In this document: positions 35,265-45,275 of the stretch, in pieces
Numbering within the stretch: position 1 is the stretch's first letter
Layout: each line of letters begins with the position of its first letter
The notes under the pieces: model-generated
The model's database searches: none
The model's input: the letters and a program-made list of their open reading frames with translations, nothing else
Told to the model about the DNA's origin: nothing
Source: JANNYA01 sp031422315
GTDB lineage: Bacteria; Pseudomonadota; Gammaproteobacteria; Xanthomonadales; SZUA-5
Length of the DNA: 64,000 bases
Assembly (NCBI GenBank): GCA_031422315.1
Contig: JANOQN010000016.1
Coordinates: 62,001-126,000, forward strand
Direction: 5' to 3'
Program-made: the position numbers and the translations under genes

Positions 35265-38066
35265 TTAAGAATGGCCAATCGAAACCGGTTCGAACTCAGC
35301 TGGTAGTGGAGGCGGAACCCCAACTGGCAGCCGGATAGTAAACCGTGCGCCGCCTTCAGTGCGGTTCTCGCCGTGAACCGTGCCGCCGTGAACGCGCAAA
35401 ACAGCTCTGCAAATCGCCAAACCCAAACCCACGCCGGGCTGCGCGCTTTCTTTAATGCCGCGCTCAAATTTGTTAAAGATGGCGTCTTCACGGCCAATCG
35501 GCAGGCCTGCGCCGCTGTCGTCTAGATAGAGTTCAACGAACGCCTCTTTTTGCGCAGCGCTGATCGCAACCTCGCTTCCCGCGGGCGTGTATTTGGCAAT
35601 ATTTTCGATCAGGTTGACGAACACGCGCTCCATTAAGACCGCATCAAGATTTAATAGCGGCAGCGAATCTGGCAGCGTCACGCTCACGCTGCGCCCGGCC
35701 AATAGCGGCTGGCATTGCTGCAAGGCGCTGCCGATCACTTCCTCAATCGGCTGCCATTGCTTATTGAGCTGCACCGCACCAGCTTCTAGCTTGGCCATGT
35801 CGAGCAAATTATTAACCAGCCGATTCATGCGCAGCGCCGAGCTTGCGATGGCAGCGGCAATTTCACGCTGCTGCTCACTTAACTCGGGCTTGGTCAGGCC
35901 AAAGCTGTCGGCCATGCCCACTAATGCCGTGAGCGGTGTGCGCAAATCATGCGAAATGGCGGATAGCAATGAATTGCGCAGGCGCTCAGATTCAATTTGC
36001 ACCGTGCTGGCCTGCGCTACTTCAACATAGTGAATGCGCTCTAATGAGATAGCTAACAATGAGGCGCAGGTGTCCAATAGCTGGCGCTGCTCTGGGCTCA
36101 TCAGCCCGGAGCCATTTCGACGCTGCGATGCAGCGTGCAAACTCGCTTGCGAAGCCCCGGCTTGCACTGTACCGGTTTGCTGCGCACCGGTCTGAATCGC
36201 CAACGCACCGCGCAGGCGCATCGGCGCCTTTAGCGGCAGCCACAAACAGGAGCCCGCAGGCAGCGTGTCGGTGCCGCGCCCCGCAGGTTCACCGCGCCGA
36301 AAACAGTACTCCGCTGCGCTCATATCCAAATCACCGCTGAGATCTAAACTGGCGCCGGGCAGCAATATCAGCCGATCATTCGCATCTGCCACCAGCAGTG
36401 CGGAGCGCGCGTTGAACTCGCTTTGCAAAAAACGCTCGCCAATTTCGGCGACCTGTTCGGGCATGAGCGCGGCCGATAAATCACGTGACATTTGATAGAG
36501 CGCACGCACACGCTGCTCACGCGCGCTCGCCGCTTGCGCCTGCACTTTCAAGCCCGCCGTTAGCTGCCCGATAACCAACGCCACCACCAGCATGACCGCA
36601 AACGTAAGCAGGTACTGCGCATCTTGCACGGCAAATGAAAAACGCGGTGGGACAAAGTAAAAGTCGAAAAAACCAACGCCCAAAAACGCCGCCAATACCG
36701 CCGGGCCGCGGCCAAAATTCAGTGCAACGCCAACCACCGTCAGCAAAAACAACATGACGATATTGGTCAGTTCAAGCACTTGCGCAAGCGGCGCGGTAAC
36801 GAGCGCAGTCAATCCACACGCCAGTGCGGCAGCGAAATAGCCACGCCAGCGCATCGGTGGTGCTTGCTGCTTGGCGTCAAATTTACTGGCGCGCACGCTT
36901 GCCGTCGAAACCATAGCAACTTGCAGTACGTCCAACTCGTTCGCGATTGCCATCACTTGCTCGGCGAGCGGGCTCTGCCAGGGCCATTGGGTTTTTTCAC
37001 GGCCAATGACTAGGCGCGATAAGTTGTGCTCGCGCGCGTAACGCACCAGCACTTTGGCAGCGTTCGGCCCTGCTCGGGTGGCGGTCATTGCGCCCAGTTC
37101 TGCGGCTAATTTGAGCGCGCGAATCGCCGCCTGCGCGGCCGGTGAATCCGGCTGCAAGTCGGGCGTTTCAACGTGTAGCGCATGCCAGGGCAAACCCATC
37201 TGCGCCGCCAATCTCGCGCAACGTCGCACGACTTTTTCACCGCCCACACTTCCACTGACGCAGGCTAGCAGCGCTTCGCGATTAGTCCACACAGGGCTAA
37301 TGGAGCGCGTGCGTCGATAGGCCTGCATTTCATCGTCAACGCGATCGGCGGTGCGGCGCAGCGCCAGCTCGCGCAGCGCAAGCAAATTGCCTTTTCGGAA
37401 AAAATTTGCCGCGGCTCGCTCGGCTTGCTGCGGCAAATACACCTTGCCAGCTTTTAAGCGCGCTAGCAGCTCATCGGGCGGCAAATCCACGACCACAACT
37501 TCATCAGCCAGATCGAAGACCCGATCCGGCACTGTTTCCAACACGCGAATGCCAGTGATGCCGCTAACAATATCGTTGAGGCTTTCCAAATGCTGCACGT
37601 TGAGCGTAGACCACACATCCACGCCCGCGTCCAGCAGTTCTTCGACATCTTGCCAGCGCTTTGGGTGGCGTGAACCTGCCGCATTGCTGTGCGCCAGCTC
37701 GTCAATCAATATCAGCGCTTCCGCGTGGGTTTTTGCATACGCTAGCGCGCCATCTAGATCAAATTCCAGCTGCGTTTGTTCACGTCCGTTGGCCTGCTTG
37801 GCGGGTAGCGCTTTCATGGGCAAAACTGGCAAATCGCGCGACGCCGCTTCGGTTTCCACGCGCCCATGCGTCACAACCACACCCACGATTAAATTCACGC
37901 CCTGCGCCTTTGCCGCGCGCGCCGCAGTCAGCATGGCGTAGGTTTTGCCGACTCCGGCCGAAGCACCAAAAAACAGCTTCAAGCGGCCGCGCTGCGCTAG
38001 CGCTTCATCGGATTTGAGCTGCCGCAATAGCGCGTCAGGGTCAGGGCGGGTTTCGAGGTCGGTCAT
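35265..38066 (-). CDS. kdpD: Potassium-sensing histidine kinase KdpD
   Basis: Kinase of 933 residues, full length for KdpD. It shows the N-terminal KdpD domain with Walker A GASAGVGKT (residues 34-42), a Usp-like domain near 265-385 (VGGEKVVRRCARL onward, LVIGREKTQWPW), four DUF4118 helices around 405-515, a GAF-like segment, phospho-acceptor His706 (I-S-H-D-L-R-T-P) and the catalytic domain (VNLIENIAKYTPAG, G-V-G-L-G-L-A-I-C). The arrangement is the standard kinase/phosphatase of KdpE. A REP-like palindrome lies in the 146-base gap separating it from kdpC. Confidence 0.96.
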   Translation of the reverse strand: MTDLETRPDPDALLRQLKSDEALAQRGRLKLFFGASAGVGKTYAMLTAARAAKAQGVNLIVGVVVTHGRVETEAASRDLPVLPMKALPAKQANGREQTQLEFDLDGALAYAKTHAEALILIDELAHSNAAGSRHPKRWQDVEELLDAGVDVWSTLNVQHLESLNDIVSGITGIRVLETVPDRVFDLADEVVVVDLPPDELLARLKAGKVYLPQQAERAAANFFRKGNLLALRELALRRTADRVDDEMQAYRRTRSISPVWTNREALLACVSGSVGGEKVVRRCARLAAQMGLPWHALHVETPDLQPDSPAAQAAIRALKLAAELGAMTATRAGPNAAKVLVRYAREHNLSRLVIGREKTQWPWQSPLAEQVMAIANELDVLQVAMVSTASVRASKFDAKQQAPPMRWRGYFAAALACGLTALVTAPLAQVLELTNIVMLFLLTVVGVALNFGRGPAVLAAFLGVGFFDFYFVPPRFSFAVQDAQYLLTFAVMLVVALVIGQLTAGLKVQAQAASAREQRVRALYQMSRDLSAALMPEQVAEIGERFLQSEFNARSALLVADANDRLILLPGASLDLSGDLDMSAAEYCFRRGEPAGRGTDTLPAGSCLWLPLKAPMRLRGALAIQTGAQQTGTVQAGASQASLHAASQRRNGSGLMSPEQRQLLDTCASLLAISLERIHYVEVAQASTVQIESERLRNSLLSAISHDLRTPLTALVGMADSFGLTKPELSEQQREIAAAIASSALRMNRLVNNLLDMAKLEAGAVQLNKQWQPIEEVIGSALQQCQPLLAGRSVSVTLPDSLPLLNLDAVLMERVFVNLIENIAKYTPAGSEVAISAAQKEAFVELYLDDSGAGLPIGREDAIFNKFERGIKESAQPGVGLGLAICRAVLRVHGGTVHGENRTEGGARFTIRLPVGVPPPLPAEFEPVSIGHS

Positions 38067-38133
38067 AATAGGGTGTCTGAATTTGGGGCTTTTGATTGTG
38101 AGTTAGCTAGCTAGTCCCGAACGTTTGTGGAAG

Positions 38134-38160
38134 CTGGGTTCCCGCCTTCGCGGGAATGAC
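38134..38160. repeat. REP-like palindrome, copy 4, between kdpC and kdpD
   Basis: CTGGGTTCCCGCC-TTC-GCGGGAATGAC, the same element as the copies at 18559 and 26747-26887. It sits between the structural kdp genes and the kdpDE regulators, where a hairpin may reduce read-through or protect the upstream mRNA. Confidence 0.75.
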
Positions 38161-38212
38161 GATGGGGTAAAATGAGCTACTGTGCAAAAATACTGGCCAA
38201 CAAACGGGAGGC

Positions 38213-38887
38213 TCAGTTTCTAATTTGCGCCACCTCATCTAACGCCAAATTGAGCCCCAACACATTTACACGCGGCTCGCCTAAAAATCCTAACTGCACG
38301 CGAAGCGTATGCTGATCGACAAGCACTTGCACCTGATTAACCGGCAAACCGCGCGAACCGGCGACGCGCGCAAGCTGGTAATTCGCCGCTGCTACGCTGA
38401 TGTGTGGATCCAACCCGCTGGCTGAGGTAGTAACCAAGTCAACCGGCACGCGCGCTGGCGCACCGTTGGCGTCAAGCTGCATGGGGTGCGCTGCACGTAG
38501 TGCCGCGACGCGCTCGGCAACTGCGCTGTGTAACACCGGGTTTGACGGACCTAAGTTAGAGCCACTTGACGCGCTGGCGTTATAGGCCACCGGCCCGGTT
38601 GCCGATGGGCGGCTCCAAAAATAATTCGGGCCAGTAAAAGCTTGGCCGATGGGTTTAGCGCCTACTATTTGTCCATCGCGCTGGATTAGGCCGCCATTCG
38701 CCTTCGCAGGCATCAGCAGCTGCGCAATGCTCGTAACCGCCAGCGGATAGGCAATGCCAGTGATGATACTGAGCAGAATAAATAGCTTCAGCGCAGGCAG
38801 CCATAAAGCCGGTTCGGGGCTGATATCTGCATCGGAAATAGGCGATAGCTCGAGCGTTTGCGCCATCGGTTTTACAGTCTGATTCAT
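38213..38887 (-). CDS. kdpC: K+-transporting ATPase chaperone subunit KdpC
   Basis: Protein of 224 residues with one transmembrane helix near residues 30-52 and a periplasmic domain. Conserved segments GLIQRDGQIVGAKPIGQAF, YFWSRPSATGP and SASGLDPHISVAAANYQLARVA are typical. KdpC raises ATP affinity of KdpB and stabilises the complex. There is a polar N-terminal extension of about 25 residues before the helix. The gene begins 11 bases after kdpB. Confidence 0.97.
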   Translation of the reverse strand: MNQTVKPMAQTLELSPISDADISPEPALWLPALKLFILLSIITGIAYPLAVTSIAQLLMPAKANGGLIQRDGQIVGAKPIGQAFTGPNYFWSRPSATGPVAYNASASSGSNLGPSNPVLHSAVAERVAALRAAHPMQLDANGAPARVPVDLVTTSASGLDPHISVAAANYQLARVAGSRGLPVNQVQVLVDQHTLRVQLGFLGEPRVNVLGLNLALDEVAQIRN

Positions 38888-38898
38888 GATTTACTCCG

Positions 38899-40965
38899 TT
38901 AGACCAGTTTCAGTGCAGTTAGCACCATGTCAATCAATTTAATGCCAATAAACGGCACGATCATGCCGCCAAGGCCGTACACCAGCAGATTGCGGCGCAG
39001 CAAAGCTTCCGCACCCACCGCGCGATACGCCACGCCTTTGAGCGCCAGTGGAATCAGCACCACAATAATCAGCGCATTGAAAATTACCGCAGATAAAATC
39101 GCCGAATTTGCGCTGTGCAAATGCATGACATTGAGCGCCGAAAGCTGGGGATAGGTCGACACAAACGCGGCCGGGATGATCGCGAAATACTTCGCCACGT
39201 CATTCGCCACGCTAAAAGTGGTCAGCGAGCCGCGCGTCATCAGCATCTGCTTGCCGATTTCGACAATCTCAATCAGCTTGGTCGGGTTGCTATCCAAATC
39301 CACCATATTACCGGCCTCTTTTGCGGCTTGGGTGCCGGTGTTCATAGCTACCGCAACATCGGCTTGGGCCAGCGCGGGCGCATCGTTGGTGCCATCGCCG
39401 GTCATCGCCACCAGCCTGCCTTGGGCCTGATAGTCCCGAATCATTTGCAGCTTCGCTTCCGGCGTAGCTTCTGCCAGGAAATCATCCACGCCGGCTTCAG
39501 CGGCAATCGCGGCGGCGGTCAGTTTGTTGTCGCCAGTTATCATAACGGTCCGAATACCCATGCGGCGCAGCTCAACAAAGCGCTCTTTGATACCGGATTT
39601 CACGACATCTTTAAGCTCAATGGCGCCGAGCGCGCGTGCGCCGTCAGCCACAACCAACGGCGTGCTACCGCGCCTTCCGATGTCATCGACAGTTGCTTGC
39701 AGCGCAGCAGGCCATTCACCGCCCTTTTCTTTTAAGTATTTAGCGATGGCATCAGAAGAGCCTTTACGAATCACCTGTCCGCTTGGCAAATCAATGCCGC
39801 TCATGCGCGTTTGCGCGGTGAACTGAATAAAATTCGCACCCATCTCATTGGCAACAAAACTACGCGAGTTCGGTCGCAATTTAGCAAGCGCAACAATGCT
39901 TTTGCCTTCCGGCGTTTCATCGGCTAGCGAGCTTAGCTGCGCCGCCTCTGCTAGCGTATCGAGCGATACGCCCTGTACCGGGAAAAACGCACTGGCTTGG
40001 CGATTGCCGAGCGTGATCGTGCCGGTTTTATCCAGCATCAGCACGTCGACATCACCGGCTGCTTCCACGGCCCGGCCTGAGCTGGCAATCACATTCGCTT
40101 GCATCATGCGGCTCATGCCGGCCACGCCAATCGCGCTCAAAAGCCCGGCAATCGTGGTCGGAATTAAACACACCAATAGTGCCACCAGCACGACTAGGCT
40201 AACCGGCTGTCCGCTGCCTTGAGAGCTAACTACATAGAGCGAAAACGGCAGCATGGTCACCACCACGCCTAAGAACACCAGCGTGAGCGCGACCAGCAAA
40301 ATGGTCAACGCGATTTCATTCGGTGTTTTGCGGCGCTTGGCGTTTTCCACCATGGCAATCATGCGATCGACAAAAGTTTCTCCCGGATTGACCGCCACTC
40401 TGGCGATCACCCAATCTGACAGCACCCGTGTGCCGCCCGTCAGTGCAGAAAAATCTCCGCCTGCCTCACGAATTACCGGTGCAGATTCGCCGGTAATTGC
40501 GCTTTCATCCACCGATGCCGCGCCGTCGATGACTTCCGAATCCGCCGGTACGGTGTCACCCGCTTCGATCAGCACGATATCGCCTTTGCGTAAGTTTTCA
40601 GCTTCCAAAGGTGCCCAGGTGATGTCTGCGCGTGCCACGCCGGTGGCATAGCTGGAGGAAAGTTTCTTTGCCCAGGTAAACTTCTTCAGGCCGCGCAAAC
40701 TAGCCGCTTGCGCCTTGCTGCGGCCTTCGGCTAAGGCTTCGGCAAAGTTGGCGAAAATCACCGTAAAAAGCAGCCAGATGGCAATCGCAATGGCAAAGCC
40801 GGTGGGCTGAGCTAAGGCCAGCAGCAGCGTAAAAATACTGCCGACATACACTACAAACATCACCGGATTGCGCAGCTGCACACGTGGATCTAGCTTCTTA
40901 ACTGCATCCAGCAGCGCTGGGCCAACTAGCGCTTTGTCCAATAGCGAAAAACTCGCTCTACTCAT
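38899..40965 (-). CDS. kdpB: K+-transporting P-type ATPase subunit KdpB
   Basis: Catalytic subunit of 688 residues. The phosphorylated Asp312 lies in [14 protein letters not shown] is the actuator motif and [22 protein letters not shown] is the hinge region. Energises KdpA for potassium uptake in the inner membrane. Full length. Its ATG overlaps the kdpA stop by four bases (40962-40965). Confidence 0.98.
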   Translation of the reverse strand: MSRASFSLLDKALVGPALLDAVKKLDPRVQLRNPVMFVVYVGSIFTLLLALAQPTGFAIAIAIWLLFTVIFANFAEALAEGRSKAQAASLRGLKKFTWAKKLSSSYATGVARADITWAPLEAENLRKGDIVLIEAGDTVPADSEVIDGAASVDESAITGESAPVIREAGGDFSALTGGTRVLSDWVIARVAVNPGETFVDRMIAMVENAKRRKTPNEIALTILLVALTLVFLGVVVTMLPFSLYVVSSQGSGQPVSLVVLVALLVCLIPTTIAGLLSAIGVAGMSRMMQANVIASSGRAVEAAGDVDVLMLDKTGTITLGNRQASAFFPVQGVSLDTLAEAAQLSSLADETPEGKSIVALAKLRPNSRSFVANEMGANFIQFTAQTRMSGIDLPSGQVIRKGSSDAIAKYLKEKGGEWPAALQATVDDIGRRGSTPLVVADGARALGAIELKDVVKSGIKERFVELRRMGIRTVMITGDNKLTAAAIAAEAGVDDFLAEATPEAKLQMIRDYQAQGRLVAMTGDGTNDAPALAQADVAVAMNTGTQAAKEAGNMVDLDSNPTKLIEIVEIGKQMLMTRGSLTTFSVANDVAKYFAIIPAAFVSTYPQLSALNVMHLHSANSAILSAVIFNALIIVVLIPLALKGVAYRAVGAEALLRRNLLVYGLGGMIVPFIGIKLIDMVLTALKLV

Positions 40966-42758
40966 TTTATTTCTCCAAGCATCAATTGCTCAACAAGTGG
41001 CCCCAGTGCAAGCGCGGGCACATAGTTCAAAAGCCCAACCAGCAGCACGGTGCCGACCAGCAGCAGCACGAATAGCGGGCCGTGTGTAGGCAAGGTGCCG
41101 GCGGTGCTCGGGATTTTTTTCTTGGCTGCTAAGGAACCTGCGATTGCGAGCACCGGAATCGCAATTGCAAACCGCCCGAGCCACATCGCGATGCCCAGCA
41201 GCGTGTTGTAAAACGGCGTGTTGGCAGATAAGCCGGCAAACGCGGAGCCATTGTTGTTGGCTGCGGAAGAAAATGCATACAACACTTCAGAAAATCCGTG
41301 CGGCCCGGCATTGAGCATGCCGACTAAACCCGGCTGCACATTCACCGCAATGGCGGTGCCAAGCAGCACCAGCAACGGCGTCATCAAGATCACAATCGAC
41401 ACCATTTTGATCTCGAAGCTTTCTATTTTCTTGCCCAAATATTCGGGCGTGCGGCCAATCATCAATCCGGCTAAAAACACCGCCAGCAGTGCGAAAACGA
41501 GCATGCCGTAAAGCCCCGAGCCCACACCACCAAAAACCACCTCTCCGAGTTGCATCAGTAGCAAAGGCACCGCGCCACCGAGCGGGGTAAAGGAATCGTG
41601 CATGGAATTTACCGCACCACACGAAGCCGCCGTAGTAATGGTGGCAAACAGTGCCGAAGCGCTGATGCCAAAGCGCGTTTCTTTGCCCTCCATATTGCCA
41701 CCCGATTGCAGCGCGTTCGCCGATTGATCTACGCCAAGTTCGGTCAAAACCGGATTGCCCTGCTGCTCAAAAATGGTCGCAGGAATGGCAAAGCTAACAA
41801 ACAGTAGCGCCATCGCGCCAAACACCGCCCAGCCTTGCCGCGCATCCCTGACCATGCGGCCAAACAAAAAACAAAGCGTAACTGGAATCAAAAATATCGC
41901 TAACATTTGCAGCAAATTGCTCAACGGGCTCGGGTTTTCATAGGGATGCGCAGCGTTCGCATTGAAAAATCCGCCGCCGTTGGTGCCGATCATTTTGATG
42001 GCCACCTGTGATGCGACCGGGCCCATGGCGATGCGCTGCTCAGTAATTATCTTAGTTTCAAGCACTGCTTCGCCACTTGCATCGAGTACCGGCGCGCCCG
42101 CTGCATCAAGCTGCGGCTGTTGCACGCGGGTCGGCTCTAAAGTGGTGATTTGCGCATAAGGGTTTAGATTTTGAATAACGCCGGTCGACACCATCAGCAG
42201 CGCGAACACCAGCGAAAGCGGCAGCAAGACCCAAAGCGTGACCCGGGTCAAATCCACCCAGACATTGCCAATAAAGCGTGCGGAGTGCCGCGCAAAGCCG
42301 CGAATCAGCGCTAACAGCACCACAATGCCGGTCGCGGCTGATAGAAAGTTCTGCACCGTCAACGCTAGCATTTGCGATAGATAGCTCATGCTGGACTCGC
42401 CGCCGTAGCCCTGCCAGTTGGTATTGGTCACAAAACTGACCGCGGTATTGAATGCGGAATCTGGCGATACGCCAATCATTCCTTCAGGATTAAGCGGCAT
42501 CAAATTTTGCAAGCGCAGCAGCAAATAGACCGTCAACACGCCTAAACCATTGAAGATCAAAATTCCTAGCGCATAGCGTTGCCAGCTGCTTTCTCGTTCA
42601 GCGTCCACTCCGATCAGCCGAAAAATCGGCGTTTCAATCCGCCGCAACCAAGTGACTCGGCCGGCAAGTACAGCGTCCATCATGCGCGCCAGCGGTTGTG
42701 CCAGCAGGAGCAAACTGACCAAAAATGCAAACAGCAGTATCCAGGCCTGTGTACTCAT
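40962..42758 (-). CDS. kdpA: K+-transporting ATPase channel-like subunit KdpA
   Basis: Membrane subunit of 598 residues with ten predicted helices that binds and conducts potassium. The four selectivity-filter-like loops are visible, e.g. [15 protein letters not shown] and [20 protein letters not shown]. Full length and intact. It is translationally coupled at both ends: ATG 42758 overlaps the kdpF stop and its stop overlaps kdpB. Confidence 0.98.
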   Translation of the reverse strand: MSTQAWILLFAFLVSLLLLAQPLARMMDAVLAGRVTWLRRIETPIFRLIGVDAERESSWQRYALGILIFNGLGVLTVYLLLRLQNLMPLNPEGMIGVSPDSAFNTAVSFVTNTNWQGYGGESSMSYLSQMLALTVQNFLSAATGIVVLLALIRGFARHSARFIGNVWVDLTRVTLWVLLPLSLVFALLMVSTGVIQNLNPYAQITTLEPTRVQQPQLDAAGAPVLDASGEAVLETKIITEQRIAMGPVASQVAIKMIGTNGGGFFNANAAHPYENPSPLSNLLQMLAIFLIPVTLCFLFGRMVRDARQGWAVFGAMALLFVSFAIPATIFEQQGNPVLTELGVDQSANALQSGGNMEGKETRFGISASALFATITTAASCGAVNSMHDSFTPLGGAVPLLLMQLGEVVFGGVGSGLYGMLVFALLAVFLAGLMIGRTPEYLGKKIESFEIKMVSIVILMTPLLVLLGTAIAVNVQPGLVGMLNAGPHGFSEVLYAFSSAANNNGSAFAGLSANTPFYNTLLGIAMWLGRFAIAIPVLAIAGSLAAKKKIPSTAGTLPTHGPLFVLLLVGTVLLVGLLNYVPALALGPLVEQLMLGEIK

Positions 42759-42847
42759 GTGAAGTCCTCAGGCGCAAGTAAAGCTGCCACTAGATAAAGC
42801 GCTAGCACCGCAGCAATAACACCAGCCGCAATCGTGAATGCGCTCAT
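42755..42847 (-). CDS. kdpF: K+-transporting ATPase small subunit KdpF
   Basis: A 30-residue single-helix peptide: [10 protein letters not shown], a hydrophobic core and the ending L-A-P-E-D-F-T, matching the KdpF pattern of one helix then a P-E-x-F tail. KdpF stabilises the KdpABC complex in the membrane like a lipid. The stop overlaps the kdpA ATG (42755-42758), and its own ATG overlaps the stop of a further small gene upstream. Confidence 0.9.
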   Translation of the reverse strand: MSAFTIAAGVIAAVLALYLVAALLAPEDFT

Positions 42848-42939
42848 GGCTTGCCCTGTTGCAATTTGGCACAGCCTTTTATTAGCCCGTAGCTCACCAG
42901 TCCGAGCAGGCCGATCATTAATACGCTCATCCAATCCAT
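42844..42939 (-). CDS. 31-residue membrane peptide heading the kdp operon
   Basis: Small open frame with a good ribosome site (GGAG five bases before ATG 42939). The peptide starts MDWMSVLMIGLLGLVSYGLI and ends [11 protein letters not shown], a single transmembrane helix with a positive cytoplasmic tail. The stop overlaps the kdpF start in TGATG style (42844-42847), so it is coupled to the operon. It has no KdpF-like ending, so it is distinct. Small genes at this place are seen in other proteobacterial kdp operons, but I know no function. Confidence 0.75.
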   Translation of the reverse strand: MDWMSVLMIGLLGLVSYGLIKGCAKLQQGKP

Positions 42940-43243
42940 TGTTTTCTCCATTGATTGCTTGCTTGCTTGTTGATGCTTGACATACGCCCGGCATGCCTAA
43001 AGTTAGGCGGCAGCGAGGCTGCAAACCGTCTGCTAGCCCGCACCTGCGCTATTTCGCGCGCATTGCCCAAGGCTGAAAGCTTAAAACCCGCCGGGTCAAG
43101 TTGCTTGCAAGAGATGCGCGCTAGGCATCAAGAATGTATCAAGACGTCGAGATTGGCTTGACGTGCGTGCAGCAACTATCCAAATCGCGCATCACAATCT
43201 GGCGATGCATTAGACTTGCGCCAAATCCCGCTGGCTTATCGTT
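42940..43243. other. Intergenic region upstream of kdp operon and cytochrome-like gene
   Basis: About 304 bases between divergent genes that should hold the KdpE-dependent kdp promoter. A short run of three TTGC repeats is near 42957-42970. I do not see a clear -35/-10 pair or KdpE site that I can defend. Confidence 0.4.
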
Positions 43244-43645
43244 TTGACACACAAATCGCTCTTTTTTGCCTTTTTCGCAGCAATCATTTTGTTTGGCGTC
43301 GTTTCGCTTTATCACGCTACTCAGCGGCAAACTGCGCGCGTTGAGCTGATGCGCACTTTGAAAGCGCAGTTAAGATCAATGGATGGTGTCGATCGCAAAA
43401 ATGCCGCGCCGTGTAATCCACAAGCACTGGCGCAAAGCTGGCAGGCGATGCGCAAACGCAGTGCTGAGATTGAGTCTAAATTCGCCTTTGTTCTGGCAGA
43501 TTTGCGTGCGAAAAGTGCGCTTGTTTCACTGCAAGCTACGCTAAAACTACCCGCCAGCTGCCTCAATTTACCGACGCTGTGGCGTGATCTAGATGCCAGC
43601 TGTAAGCAGTGCCACCAAGCAGTTCGCGGCAAAACGCCAACATAA
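43244..43645 (+). CDS. Membrane-anchored mono-haem cytochrome c-like protein
   Basis: Protein of 133 residues. An N-terminal hydrophobic anchor (SLFFAFFAAIILFGVVSLY) is followed by a helical domain and a single C-K-Q-C-H haem motif twelve residues from the C-terminus. A haem motif near the C-terminus of a helical protein is the cytochrome c-prime/class II layout. The only start in frame near the anchor is TTG 43244, with no obvious ribosome site, so the start is uncertain. The electron partner is unknown. It diverges from the kdp operon. Confidence 0.65.
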   Translation: MTHKSLFFAFFAAIILFGVVSLYHATQRQTARVELMRTLKAQLRSMDGVDRKNAAPCNPQALAQSWQAMRKRSAEIESKFAFVLADLRAKSALVSLQATLKLPASCLNLPTLWRDLDASCKQCHQAVRGKTPT

Positions 43646-43931
43646 CGTCAGCGCGCCGGTGCTTTCGAGCAGTAGGATTTTAGCGGCAAATGTCATGGCT
43701 AAATCTTGCTAAATGCAGCACACTCAGCAACACCACATACGGCTCCTTCTCCGGCCGCGTATCGCGTCGGCACACTTCAAATTTTGAGCGGATATTAGAA
43801 TACTGTCGGACATCAGTTAGAACCGTCAGCCGTTAAACAAATTGGCTCCTTTTAGCCTTGCTTTGGAAGCTTGGCATTTTCCGCCAGGTGCTACCATTCC
43901 ACCGTGTCCGCTCAACGCCACGAGATGCTTT

Positions 43932-45077
43932 ATGAAAACGCTTAGTCTAGTTTGTTTGTGCATACTCTTAAATTACTTCAGCGGGTGCGCAACCCACGCG
44001 CCCAATATGCGCGTAGCGGTTTTTCAAGACGAGCTGTTCTTGCCAAAATCACCGGTAATCTCCGCCAGTGAGCTGTTTGCGCTCAGTCCTGAGATGCGCC
44101 GCTATTTAGATGTTGAGCTAGCCACGCGATTGCAAAAGCAAAACCCAGCACATGCGTTGCACGCCGCGCTTTACCAAGAGCTTGAGCTAAAGTTGAAATA
44201 CGATGCTGATCAGACGCTTACCGCTCAAGAAGCATTCGCTGCGCGCGCTGGGAATTGTTTGTCGCTAGTTATTATGACCGGCGCGCTCGCGAAAGGTTTG
44301 GGCTTGGATGTCTATTTTCACGCGATTGACGTTGAGGAAAATTGGCTGCAAAAAGGAGGCCTCATGTTTTCTTCAGGGCATGTCAACGTAACGATCGGGC
44401 GCAACCCGCCGCTGGTGCGAATGGCGAGTGATATGGGGCGATTTTTGACCATTGATTTCGCCCCGGTGGCAGGCGGTGGACGCGCCAAACAGCTGACCGA
44501 GCAGGCAATCGTTGCCTTATACATGAACAATCGCGCCGCAGAAAATTTGGCCTTGGGAAAGCATCGCGAAGCGTATTGGTGGGCCAAACAAGCGATAGCC
44601 AGTGATTCGAATCTTTTGCCAGCCTACAACACCTTGGCGGTTATTTATCGAAATAGCGGGCAAACACAACTCGCGGCGGCTACATTGCGAAGTGTGCTGT
44701 TGCGTGACCCGAACAATATTCCAGCACTATCGAACTTGGCGATTGTATTGGCGAAGCTTAATCAAACCGATGCGCTAACTACCATCAATGCACGCCTGAA
44801 AAAACTGCGCAGGTACGAGCCATACTATTTCTTTCGGCAAGGCAAATTGGCCATGCAGGCCGGCAACTTCGAAGTTGCGCGCGATTTATTCTTGCGCGAA
44901 ATCAAGCGCCAACCGGATAACCATCAGTTTTATTTTCAGCTGGCACTGGCGCACGCCGCCTTGGGTGACGCGCGCCAAACCGCAGCAAGCTTGGCGAAGG
45001 CACTCGAGTACAGCACCACGCTGGCAGAGCAAGGTATTTACACGGCAAAGCTTTCCAGGCTGAGACAACAGCGCTAA
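43932..45077 (+). CDS. Lipoprotein with transglutaminase-like domain and TPR repeats
   Basis: Protein of 381 residues. The signal peptide ends in lipobox F-S-G-C with Cys19. A transglutaminase-like fold follows, with candidate triad Cys109 (R-A-G-N-C-L-S-L), His150 (S-S-G-H-V-N-V) and Asp175 (L-T-I-D-F-A). From about residue 190 there are four or more TPR hairpins (e.g. LLPAYNTLAVIYRNSGQTQLA). It may be a cell-envelope protease or acyltransferase with a docking scaffold; the reaction is not known. ATG 43932 starts the lipoprotein signal; the frame opens at 43842. Confidence 0.82.
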   Translation: MKTLSLVCLCILLNYFSGCATHAPNMRVAVFQDELFLPKSPVISASELFALSPEMRRYLDVELATRLQKQNPAHALHAALYQELELKLKYDADQTLTAQEAFAARAGNCLSLVIMTGALAKGLGLDVYFHAIDVEENWLQKGGLMFSSGHVNVTIGRNPPLVRMASDMGRFLTIDFAPVAGGGRAKQLTEQAIVALYMNNRAAENLALGKHREAYWWAKQAIASDSNLLPAYNTLAVIYRNSGQTQLAAATLRSVLLRDPNNIPALSNLAIVLAKLNQTDALTTINARLKKLRRYEPYYFFRQGKLAMQAGNFEVARDLFLREIKRQPDNHQFYFQLALAHAALGDARQTAASLAKALEYSTTLAEQGIYTAKLSRLRQQR

Positions 45078-45275
45078 CGCTTATTCAACCAAACGGTACT
45101 GGGTTCGGCGTTTTTTACATTGATGTTAGAGGTTTTGGTTAGTAAGAATTAAAAAGCTAGCGCTCATTTAGGTGGTTTATCGTTTACTTTATGATCTCCA
45201 AGCGGGAACTTTTCGTGTGTTAGGCTTTACCGTCTTGGTACACTCTTCACCATAGGCCTTAACAAAACATTTTTT

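Noticed and set aside
37351..37941. 196-codon plus-strand frame opposite kdpD
   Set aside because: Low-complexity Ser-rich shadow of the kinase N-terminal domain.
39115..39735. Long plus-strand frame (206 codons) opposite kdpB
   Set aside because: Antisense shadow of a well conserved gene; no domain or ribosome site.
42957..42970. TTGC tetranucleotide run upstream of the kdp operon as a phase-variation tract
   Set aside because: Only about three units, outside any coding start and too short to argue slippage control.
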